Positions 42,742-49,593 of a stretch of DNA of 64,000 nucleotides are shown here, in pieces. The stretch is from Christensenella tenuis (GTDB lineage: Bacteria > Bacillota > Clostridia > Christensenellales > Christensenellaceae): the NCBI RefSeq assembly GCF_014287795.1, contig NZ_JACOON010000001.1, forward strand, positions 186,001 through 250,000, in the 5' to 3' direction. The translations under genes and the position numbers were made by a program. Every line of letters starts with the position of its first letter. Position 1 is the first letter of the stretch. A model generated the notes under the pieces. The model saw nothing but the letters and a program-made list of their open reading frames with translations. It searched no databases and was not told the origin of the DNA.

Positions 42742-42786
42742 TTAAATATAATCGCAGGTATTACACTATATAAAGAGGTATTTTTT

Positions 42787-43089
42787 ATGGCTAAAATTGG
42801 CGATACATTAGGTAATAACCTTCAACAATTAAGAAAAAATAATCATTTAACACAAAAACAGGTTGCGCAGCGTATCGGTGTTTCTGTATCTGTGATTAGT
42901 TCGTATGAAGTCACGCACCGTACCCCATCTTATGATGTGCTTATCAAACTTGCAAATCTGTACCACACTACCACTGATTATTTATTGGGAAGAACCAAAA
43001 CTAATGTTTTGGATTTAGAGGGTTTATCTCCCGATGATATAAAAATCGTTACTGAGATGGTTGAACACCTTCGGGAAAAAAATAGATAG
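42787..43089 (+). CDS. XRE-family DNA-binding regulator
   Basis: A 100-residue Cro/C1-type helix-turn-helix protein (LGNNLQQLRKNNHLTQKQVA, RIGVSVSVISSYEVTHRTPS, LIKLANLYHTTTDYLLGR). AGAGG precedes the ATG at 42787; the frame is open further upstream but only as antisense to the lipoprotein gene. It is probably the element's repressor, keeping the following genes silent in the integrated state (inference). Confidence 0.9.
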   Translation: MAKIGDTLGNNLQQLRKNNHLTQKQVAQRIGVSVSVISSYEVTHRTPSYDVLIKLANLYHTTTDYLLGRTKTNVLDLEGLSPDDIKIVTEMVEHLREKNR

Positions 43090-43101
43090 AAAAAACCAAA
43101 A

Positions 43102-43135
43102 AAACACCGTTTCCACTGGAAACGGTGTTTCTTTT
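43102..43135 (+). terminator. Intrinsic terminator of the XRE gene
   Basis: Stem AAACACCGTTTCC/GGAAACGGTGTTT with ACT loop and T-rich tail. Confidence 0.9.
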
Positions 43136-43167
43136 CCCATTACTTCTAAAAAAATAGTTAAAAGGGG

Positions 43168-43247
43168 TTGACAAATCAATCAAAATGTGCTATACTATAA
43201 AAGTATCACAAAAAAAGCGACGTTTACCTCGCTAATTTAAGTATACT
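43168..43247 (+). promoter_or_regulatory. Strong promoter with AGTAT half-sites upstream of the HTH/SSB-tail gene
   Basis: TTGACA at 43168-43173 and TATACT at 43191-43196 with a 17-bp spacer. The -10 box is part of an inverted repeat, ATACT (43192-43196) and AGTAT (43202-43206), and a perfect AGTATACT palindrome lies at 43240-43247. These could be operators of the XRE protein. The RNA leader is about 110 nt with no other gene visible. Confidence 0.55.
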
Positions 43248-43313
43248 ACAACCGCGAGAAATTGTCAATAACTTTTTGTGAAAAAATATTAAAAATTTGA
43301 GGTGAAAAAATAA

Positions 43314-44171
43314 ATGAATTTTAAAAAAGAAGAAATGTCGGTCGATATGACAGATATGAAAAATTATGTAAATGATACTGCCATAATGCTTGCGAGCACA
43401 TGGCAGGCAATCAATCATATCGCAAGCGAAAGCGATAGGTTGGAAGCGATACAAACTCTCCTGAATTACAGTTTCACGGGGATTTTGCAGGAAAGTTCTA
43501 ATTCTATCGTGAATATGGTAATAGCACAAGCACTCCCCAATGTAAATGCTGCACAGCAAAGATACGATTACCAATGTGGGAAAAAAACATCTGAATCTAA
43601 CAATAGCGGTGGCAGACCGCGCGAAATTGATTATGAAGAAATTATGAGATATCGCGCTTGCGGTTATAGTTATGGTACTATCGGAAAAATGACAGGCATA
43701 AATATCAGTACTCTCAAAAGTATTGTAAGAAGAGAAAATATATCTTCTCTCTCATCTCAGGAAAGTGGTTGCAAACCCGATGGTTTACAACCACTTAATA
43801 AGAATAATGAAAAAGAAAAGAATAATAATAAAGAGATAGAGACAAATATAAAGGTAGAGGTCGATGATGCGGCGAAGATTGAAAGAAAGTTAGATTTTGA
43901 AAAACTGGCTTGTTCTAACTCTTTGCAGAATTTTGACGGTTCAAATTCATCATTAAATGATAGAATACAAAGCAAAATCGTATCCTTGGCAACAGAATAT
44001 AAAGAATATGGGATAAGTGCGGATGATATCAAAGAAAGGTTCGGCAATTACGAAGATTTATCCGCAGAAGATGCTCATATGTATTTTAAAAAATTATGTT
44101 TGTTTGAAAATCGTATGAGGGCGCAGCAAACGCCTATAGTACCTTTAGATGACAGCGATGTGCCATTCTGA
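43314..44171 (+). CDS. HTH protein with SSB-like C-terminal tail, function unknown
   Basis: A 285-residue protein. The N-terminal 90 residues are helical without a recognised domain. Residues about 99-140 form a resolvase-type helix-turn-helix (GGRPREIDYEEIMRYRACGY, IGKMTGINISTLKSIVRR). A Lys/Asn/Glu-rich disordered linker follows, then a helical region. The last residues, DDSDVPF, match the acidic tip of single-stranded DNA-binding proteins (DDDIPF type), which recruits replication and repair enzymes. GAGGTG precedes the ATG. It may act in element replication or regulation (inference). Confidence 0.65.
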   Translation: MNFKKEEMSVDMTDMKNYVNDTAIMLASTWQAINHIASESDRLEAIQTLLNYSFTGILQESSNSIVNMVIAQALPNVNAAQQRYDYQCGKKTSESNNSGGRPREIDYEEIMRYRACGYSYGTIGKMTGINISTLKSIVRRENISSLSSQESGCKPDGLQPLNKNNEKEKNNNKEIETNIKVEVDDAAKIERKLDFEKLACSNSLQNFDGSNSSLNDRIQSKIVSLATEYKEYGISADDIKERFGNYEDLSAEDAHMYFKKLCLFENRMRAQQTPIVPLDDSDVPF

Positions 44172-44297
44172 ATTTTTGAATAGATATACTTATACATATC
44201 TATCATATAATAATTTATCTCCCTTAATTGCTTTGGAAAATATGATAAACACTTTGGAAAAAAGAGGGTATTTATATGCAGGAGAAATTATTCAAAA

Positions 44298-45809
44298 GTG
44301 TTTTATACAACAAAAGCCGTGCAGGATATATTGAAGATAGGCAGAACTTCAATGTATCAGTTGCTTCGAGAAAGGAAAATTGATTTCTGCCGTTATGGTA
44401 ATGAATATCGATTCACTAAGCAACAAATAAATGCCTATCTGAAATCAGTGGGTTTACCTCCGGTTTTTGAGACGGATAGCGCTTTACAAACAGATTCCAG
44501 TGTGGTAGAGTGCTATCATCAACCGGATAGTACTTTGAAAACTGAATATAGTGACAACGATGCTTCTCCTTCCGCCGAAAGGAAGGAAGAAGCAGAAATG
44601 AAAAATACAAATAAAACATATTCAAAGCGCGGCAATCCGTTTAAGCGGAAAGGCAAGAAAGGTATCACGTGGGTTGCCATGTATTTTATAACTGACAGCG
44701 AAGGAAAACGCAAACAGAAATACAAGGGCGGGTTTCAAACAAAAGCAGAGGCGCAAATGTTTTTGGACGATATACGCGCTAAAATTGCAAATCACACCTA
44801 TAGAGAGCCCTCAAAGATAACCGTGAAAGAGTATATTGAAAAATGGTTTGAGGACAACTATAAGCGGTATGAAAACAACGGAAATAATCAACGGCAGTAT
44901 TCTTCCAATACCATCTATCAGTATGAGAATGATATACGGAGAAATATTGTGCCTTATATTGGTGGGATTCTGTTGCAAGCCCTTAACAGGCAACATGTTA
45001 AAAAATTATATGATGACCTGTTGGAGCGCGGTTTATCGGCAAATTCTATACGGCTGACAAATTCTGTATTATCAAAAGCATTAAACGAGGCGGTATATGA
45101 TGGATTGATTGCCATCAATCCGTGTAAGGGGGTAAGGAAACCCAAAATAACACATTATGCGGCAAAAGTATTTGACAAAGAAGAAACAATACGCCTCATG
45201 AATGCAATTAAAGGAACAAGCGTTGAATTGCCTATATTGATTGCATTGTCTTTAGGGTTACGACGAGGCGAGGCATTGGGAATTCGTTTTAGTGATTGTG
45301 ATTTCAGAAATAATACGATTCACATTCAGAGGCAAGTTACAATGGTAAAGCATGACGGTCAAGGATGTGAAGTTTACGGTCTTGCGCCCTTAAAAACCGA
45401 AAAGAGCAATCGCATTATAGGTGCGCCTCCGACGCTTATGGGTATGGTTAAGAAGCGTTGGGTACAAGTAGCGAAAGATAAACGCAAGTGTGAGAACTAT
45501 CAGGATATGGATTTAGTTTGTTGTCACGAAGATGGTACATTTTTGAATCCCAAAAGCGTTTATCGCCAATACAGGCGTATTATTGCCCGCGCAGGATTGC
45601 CTGCAAACAGGTTCCATGACCTACGCGGCACACAGATAACGATGGCATATGCGCAAGGAGCACCATTGAAGTATATATCCGAAAATGCGGGGCATAGTAC
45701 AATTAACATGACAGCAAATACATATTGTCAAGTAACGCCGGAGAGCCGCCATGTATGCGCGGATATCATGCAGTCGGTATTGTTTGGAACACAAGCGGCA
45801 ACCACCTGA
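44298..45809 (+). CDS. int: Excisionase-integrase fusion (tyrosine recombinase)
   Basis: A 503-residue protein. Residues 1-48 match excisionase/HTH_17 proteins (YTTKAVQDILKIGRTSMYQL, FCRYGNEYRFTKQQINAYL). After a polar linker comes a full phage-type integrase: an arm-binding domain (about 101-165), a core-binding SAM-like domain, and a catalytic domain with Arg322 (SLGLRRGEALG), Lys366, His440/Arg443 (FHDLRG), His466 (AGHSTI) and Tyr476 (ANTYCQV). GTG 44298 is the likely start. The ATG at 44598 (Met101), preceded by GGAAGGAAG, could give a separate integrase product. It ends 144 bp from attR, the usual place for int. Confidence 0.9.
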   Translation: MFYTTKAVQDILKIGRTSMYQLLRERKIDFCRYGNEYRFTKQQINAYLKSVGLPPVFETDSALQTDSSVVECYHQPDSTLKTEYSDNDASPSAERKEEAEMKNTNKTYSKRGNPFKRKGKKGITWVAMYFITDSEGKRKQKYKGGFQTKAEAQMFLDDIRAKIANHTYREPSKITVKEYIEKWFEDNYKRYENNGNNQRQYSSNTIYQYENDIRRNIVPYIGGILLQALNRQHVKKLYDDLLERGLSANSIRLTNSVLSKALNEAVYDGLIAINPCKGVRKPKITHYAAKVFDKEETIRLMNAIKGTSVELPILIALSLGLRRGEALGIRFSDCDFRNNTIHIQRQVTMVKHDGQGCEVYGLAPLKTEKSNRIIGAPPTLMGMVKKRWVQVAKDKRKCENYQDMDLVCCHEDGTFLNPKSVYRQYRRIIARAGLPANRFHDLRGTQITMAYAQGAPLKYISENAGHSTINMTANTYCQVTPESRHVCADIMQSVLFGTQAATT

Positions 45810-45833
45810 AGTATAGAGATGAGAAATGCACAA

Positions 45834-45847
45834 AATTTGTACAAATT
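45834..45847. repeat. AATTTGTACAAATT palindrome near attR
   Basis: A perfect 14-bp palindrome sharing the TTGTACAA core with the sites near attL, about 110 bp inside the right end. Candidate integrase or excisionase arm site. Confidence 0.45.
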
Positions 45848-45953
45848 CATATTGTGCCGTGTAGTGTCATACGATATCGCAAAACGCAAGAAATGCTTTT
45901 ATACAGCCGAAAATCGGCTTTATAGAAATCTTAAAAAAGCAGTAAAAAAACAT

Positions 45954-46000
45954 CTTTTAATCAAGGTGTCCGGAGTTCGAGTCTCCGGTGGGTCACCAGA
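45954..46000. repeat. Attachment site repeat attR (47 bp)
   Basis: Identical over 47 bp to 38719-38765 in tRNA-Lys. It carries the anticodon-loop-to-CCA part of the tRNA without the 5' half, so it marks the right end of the element. Confidence 0.93.
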
Positions 46001-46002
46001 GA

Positions 46003-46030
46003 AAAAGCCGTTATATAAGCGGCTTTTTCT
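46003..46030 (+). terminator. Presumed original terminator of tRNA-Lys, displaced by the element
   Basis: Stem AAAAAGCCG/CGGCTTTTT directly after attR with T-rich tail. Before insertion it would have followed tRNA-Lys by a few bases. Confidence 0.75.
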
Positions 46031-46113
46031 TATTTCTGGGTATTATTTTTCGTTTCATAGTTTCGAATGATTTCCGATTGGTTTAGGCATTCCTTGTGCA
46101 TTCACCCAAGGCT

Positions 46114-46401
46114 TTAATATGCAAACTCATCTTCCGAAGACGTCATGTATGCGGAGGCTATGCCTTTATAGGTGCGGATATAAATAAACGTCTTCATTGC
46201 ATTGCCAACCTTTTGTTTATTCAAAAAGTAGTATAGGCGTTCAAATTCGAGTGGGTGCTTCTGCAAGTAACTATTTGAACAGAGAACAATCACTTTTTTA
46301 GTAAAAGATAAACCAGGAGACATCATAAATGCGCGGCGAAGTCTTCTACTTGAAACGCGAAGGTATAATATTCTGGAATATTTGCACCTCCATAGTATCA
46401 T
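46114..46401 (-). CDS. Doubtful small hypothetical protein
   Basis: An open frame of 95 codons in the otherwise empty 46031-46436 stretch. The C-terminal half looks protein-like (SNSYLQKHPLEFERLYYFLN, then IRTYKGIASAYMTSSEDEFAY), but the ATG lacks a good ribosome site. A GGAGG inside the frame serves no in-frame start, and no homologue is recognised. It may be a decayed gene next to the integration hot spot. Confidence 0.3.
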   Translation of the reverse strand: MILWRCKYSRILYLRVSSRRLRRAFMMSPGLSFTKKVIVLCSNSYLQKHPLEFERLYYFLNKQKVGNAMKTFIYIRTYKGIASAYMTSSEDEFAY

Positions 46402-46436
46402 TTTTCACTATTCTGCTCGAGGACGGGTTTAGTGAA

Positions 46437-46465
46437 TTGACAATGCGTGTATATCATACTAGAAT
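46437..46465 (+). promoter_or_regulatory. Promoter of the alcohol dehydrogenase gene
   Basis: TTGACA at 46437-46442 and TAGAAT at 46460-46465 with a 17-bp spacer, 39 bases upstream of the start codon. Confidence 0.6.
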
Positions 46466-46504
46466 TGAATTATAATAGGCCAAAAGTAATAGGAGGATAT
46501 CCGG

Positions 46505-47677
46505 ATGGATAATGATATTTTTTATAACCCAACAAAGGTTATATTTGGCAAGGGAACGGAACTTCTTTGCGGAGAAGAAGTTGCAAAATATAGCGATAAG
46601 GTGCTCCTTCATTACGGCGGCGGAAGCGCGGAGCGATCAGGGTTATTGGATCGAGTGCGCGCATCTTTGCGGGCCGCAAACATTACGGTCTATGAATTGG
46701 GCGGAGTAAAATCGAATCCCCGTCTTGAACTTGTTTATGAAGGCATCAATCTTTGCCGGTCAAATGGTATTGGATTTATTCTTGCTGTAGGTGGAGGAAG
46801 CGTAATTGATTCTGCTAAGACGATCGCCTGTGGTACGCCAAACAGCGACGATGTATGGGATTATTTTCTTGGAAAAAAGATGGCGCAGGCCTTGCTTCCA
46901 GTAGGCGTAATTTTAACCATTCCAGGTGCGGGAAGCGAATCTTCGGATGGAATGGTCATCACAAATGAGAAGACAATGACAAAATTGGCATATGGTGACG
47001 AGCGCAGCCGCCCGGTTTTTTCCATTCTGAATCCGGAACTTACCTATACAGTCCCAGCCTATCATACCGCTGCGGGTATTACAGATGCAATTGCACATGT
47101 AATGGAACGTTATTTTACGAGGACGGAACATACGGATGTGGTAGACCGGATGAGCGAAGCGGTAATGCGTGGCTTGATGCGCAACGCGAAACAGGCGATT
47201 ACCGAACCGGAGGATTATAATGCACGCGCCGAAATTATGTGGGCTTGCAAGATAGCACACGACGGGACGCTTGGAATGGGGCGCGAAGAAGATTGGGGAT
47301 CACATCAAATTGAGCATGAACTATCCGCAAAATATGACGTATCGCACGGGGCGGGACTGGCGGTTATTTTCCCGGCATGGATTAAATACGTGTATCGAAA
47401 GGCACCGAAGCGTTTTATCCAGTTCGCAATGCGCGTTTTCGATGTGGAGTACGATGTAAATGATCCGGATTGGACGGTTACGCAAGGGATCAAAAGGTTC
47501 CTGAGCTTTTTAAAAACAATCAGTATGCCAATTTCCCTGCGGGATCTTGGTATCAACGACAAATCAGTGCTCGACGAGCTTGCCCGCCGTTGCGCGGAAA
47601 ATAATGATGGAACGGTTGGACACTTCGCCGTACTCAATGAAGCTGATATTCGTAACGTACTGGAACTGGCTTATTAA
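46505..47677 (+). CDS. Iron-containing (group III) alcohol dehydrogenase, butanol-dehydrogenase type
   Basis: A 390-residue NAD(P)H-dependent dehydrogenase interconverting alcohols and aldehydes or ketones. Motifs: the N-terminal FYNPTKVIFGKGTE, nucleotide-binding LAVGGGSVIDSAK, and metal ligands in ITDAIAHVMERYF, GSHQIEHELSAKYDVSHGAG and an Asp upstream. It resembles the BdhA/YqhD group. AGGAGG precedes the ATG. It is monocistronic with a strong terminator. The substrate is not determinable. Confidence 0.92.
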   Translation: MDNDIFYNPTKVIFGKGTELLCGEEVAKYSDKVLLHYGGGSAERSGLLDRVRASLRAANITVYELGGVKSNPRLELVYEGINLCRSNGIGFILAVGGGSVIDSAKTIACGTPNSDDVWDYFLGKKMAQALLPVGVILTIPGAGSESSDGMVITNEKTMTKLAYGDERSRPVFSILNPELTYTVPAYHTAAGITDAIAHVMERYFTRTEHTDVVDRMSEAVMRGLMRNAKQAITEPEDYNARAEIMWACKIAHDGTLGMGREEDWGSHQIEHELSAKYDVSHGAGLAVIFPAWIKYVYRKAPKRFIQFAMRVFDVEYDVNDPDWTVTQGIKRFLSFLKTISMPISLRDLGINDKSVLDELARRCAENNDGTVGHFAVLNEADIRNVLELAY

Positions 47678-47690
47678 TCGAACAGGCAAG

Positions 47691-47716
47691 ACTCCCGGAA
47701 ATCCGGGAGTTTTTTT
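47691..47716 (+). terminator. Intrinsic terminator of the dehydrogenase gene
   Basis: Perfect stem ACTCCCGG/CCGGGAGT with T run. Confidence 0.92.
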
Positions 47717-47783
47717 GACTCAAAAAACCCCCAGTTTACTGGGGAGTATAAAAAAGCTTAAAGCTATGAAGAGAAATAAAAAA

Positions 47784-47841
47784 CTCCTTTTGATAGAATG
47801 AATTTGCGGCCTGACAACTGCAAATAAAAAATCAAAAGGAG
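47784..47841 (+). promoter_or_regulatory. Leader hairpin hiding the tnpA ribosome site
   Basis: CTCCTTTTGAT (47784-47794) pairs perfectly over 11 bp with ATCAAAAGGAG (47831-47841), which contains the AGGAG ribosome site of tnpA. An inner stem ATTTGC/GCAAAT strengthens it. IS200 elements are known to repress their transposase this way. Confidence 0.8.
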
Positions 47842-47851
47842 GCCATTCAAA

Positions 47852-48313
47852 ATGAATGACAATAATAGTTTAGAACACACACGCTGGAATTGCAAATACC
47901 ATGTAGTATTTGCACCGAAATATAGGAGGCAGGTATTCTACAAAGAGAAAAAGCAAGTAGTAGGAGAGATACTAAGACAGCTATGTGTGAGAAAAAGTGT
48001 GAACATAGTAGAAGCGGAGATTTATCCAGACCACATACATATGCTGCTGGAGATACCTCCGAAGATGAGTGTATCAAGCTTTATGGGTTATCTGAAAGGC
48101 AAAAGCAGCTTGATGATATACGAAAGATTTGGGGATATGAAATTCAAGTACAGAAACAGACAGTTCTGGTGCCGGGGATACTACGTGGATACGGTAGGAA
48201 AAAACGAGAAGAAGATAGCAGAATACATCAAAGGGCAATTGGATAGAGATAAGTATGGAGAACAACTGAAGATACCGTATCCAGGTGACCCGTTTAGCAC
48301 GGGTAGCAGGTAA
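47852..48313 (+). CDS. tnpA: IS200 transposase TnpA (Y1 HUH transposase)
   Basis: A 153-residue single-strand transposase. Seen: WNCKYHVVFAPKYRRQVFY, the HUH motif DHIHMLLEIPP, and the catalytic tyrosine helix YYVDTVGKNEKKIAEYIKGQ. The length is normal and there is no internal stop, so the element may be active. The ribosome site lies within the leader hairpin. Confidence 0.94.
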   Translation: MNDNNSLEHTRWNCKYHVVFAPKYRRQVFYKEKKQVVGEILRQLCVRKSVNIVEAEIYPDHIHMLLEIPPKMSVSSFMGYLKGKSSLMIYERFGDMKFKYRNRQFWCRGYYVDTVGKNEKKIAEYIKGQLDRDKYGEQLKIPYPGDPFSTGSR

Positions 48314-48477
48314 TCTGTCTGCATGCGTCAGGCCGATACGCCTTTTAAGGCGTTGCCAGTATCATAGCCTTACAGGCGTTTTGTGAAAAACCCCCAGCTC
48401 TGCTGGGGGATGTTTATTGTGCCTTCCCGCTGTGCCAGCCAAATAAAATATGATATGATGTTTACGGAGGAAAAGCA

Positions 48478-49593
48478 ATGCGAATTTTACACACCTCAGA
48501 TTGGCATCTGGGCATTACTTTAAACAATATGTCGCTGCTCGAAGAGCAGCGGTGTTTTCTTAAAAAACTTTATGAACTTGTTGATACGGAAAAAATAGAC
48601 GTAATTGTGATTGCGGGAGATGTCTTTGACCACGCCGTATCAAGTGCAGACGCGATTGCCTTATATAATGAAGCGATGACAATGCTCTGCATCGACCAAA
48701 AAAAGCGGGTGCTTATCTGCGCAGGAAATCACGATGGGGCAGCGCGCCTTTCTTCGTGCAATGCTCTTTTGGAACGTGCCGGACTTTATGTGGCGGGGAG
48801 TGTGCGCGATGGTGTCAAGCGGATCAATACAGGGGATGTGGCGTTTCACCTGCTTCCTTATTTTTCGATTGACGAGGTGCGTTACCTGCATCCAGAGGAA
48901 GAAATCAAAAGTTATGATGGCGCAATGCGTACGGTGATAAAAGGAATCGAACCAGACAGAGAGCGCAGCAATGTTTTAATTGCTCATTGTTTTGTAACCG
49001 GGGCCCAGCCAGCAGAGAGTGACCGTTCGGCAATGGTGGGCGGCGCGAACATGGTAGGCGCAGACGCATTTGCCGGATTTGATTATGTTGCCTTGGGGCA
49101 TTTGCATCGGGCACAGGAAATTGGCGGGAATATTCGTTATAGCGGTTCGCCTGTTAAATTTTCTTTTGCCGAGGCGGATATAAAAAAGAGTGTAACGGTT
49201 GTTGATACAACCGGCTTTTCGCGGCAGGAAATTGTGCTTTCCATGCAGCATGATCTGCGCGTCGTCAAGGGAAATTACAGTGAAATATTGGACGCGGCGG
49301 AGAAGGACATGCACCGGGAAGATTATCTTAAAATTGAATTGCGGGATGAGTATGCTCATGTTGAGGTGCTTAATACGTTGCGCAGTTATTATCCGCGGCT
49401 GCTTTCACTTGTTGGAAAGCAATTGAACAATGTGAAAACTTCACTTTCTATGGAAAAGGCGGCGAGCCTCCATCCAGAGGATATTCTGACGATGTTCTGC
49501 CAGGAATATACGGGAGAGAAACCAAATGCAACGCAGATGGGTTGGTTCCGGAAAGCGCTTGAATTTGAGCAAAAAGGCGGTGATGCGCAATGA
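48478..49593 (+). CDS. sbcD: Exonuclease SbcCD subunit D
   Basis: The nuclease subunit of the Mre11/Rad50-type complex that cuts hairpins and DNA ends. The 371-residue protein has the five phosphoesterase motifs: HTSDWHLG, IAGDVFDH, CAGNHDG, LIAHCFVTG and ALGHLHRAQ. GGAGG precedes the ATG. It overlaps sbcC by 4 bp, so the two subunits are translationally coupled. Confidence 0.95.
   Translation: MRILHTSDWHLGITLNNMSLLEEQRCFLKKLYELVDTEKIDVIVIAGDVFDHAVSSADAIALYNEAMTMLCIDQKKRVLICAGNHDGAARLSSCNALLERAGLYVAGSVRDGVKRINTGDVAFHLLPYFSIDEVRYLHPEEEIKSYDGAMRTVIKGIEPDRERSNVLIAHCFVTGAQPAESDRSAMVGGANMVGADAFAGFDYVALGHLHRAQEIGGNIRYSGSPVKFSFAEADIKKSVTVVDTTGFSRQEIVLSMQHDLRVVKGNYSEILDAAEKDMHREDYLKIELRDEYAHVEVLNTLRSYYPRLLSLVGKQLNNVKTSLSMEKAASLHPEDILTMFCQEYTGEKPNATQMGWFRKALEFEQKGGDAQ

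Larger units (their letters stand above)
38766..46000. mobile_element. 7.2-kb integrative element in tRNA-Lys
   Basis: Defined by the 47-bp direct repeats and an integrase gene next to the right repeat. The content is markedly A+T-rich compared with flanking chromosome. Genes in order: PD-(D/E)XK nuclease (minus), serine recombinase (plus), collagen-like lipoprotein with an inactive NlpC/P60 domain (minus), XRE regulator (plus), HTH protein with SSB-like tail (plus), excisionase-integrase fusion (plus). No conjugation, capsid, terminase or replication-initiation gene is recognised, so it is either a satellite-type or mobilisable island needing help, or a defence-carrying integrative element. 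Confidence 0.9.
47720..48415. mobile_element. IS200-type insertion sequence (IS200/IS605 family), tnpA only
   Basis: About 0.7 kb. The left-end hairpin CCCCAG-TTTA-CTGGGG (47729-47744) and right-end hairpin CCCCCAGC-TCT-GCTGGGGG (48391-48409) flank a Y1 transposase gene. There is no tnpB and no terminal inverted repeat or target duplication, as expected for this family. The exact cleavage ends are estimated. It sits between the dehydrogenase terminator and sbcD and interrupts no visible gene. Confidence 0.88.

Noticed and set aside
42376..42786. Upstream extension of the XRE reading frame
   Set aside because: It is the antisense image of the collagen-like and Ser/Pro-rich codons of the lipoprotein gene; the ribosome site and HTH domain place the start at 42787.
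44149..44334. 61-codon frame between the SSB-tail gene and the integrase
   Set aside because: It overlaps both genes, lacks a ribosome site and has no protein-like pattern.
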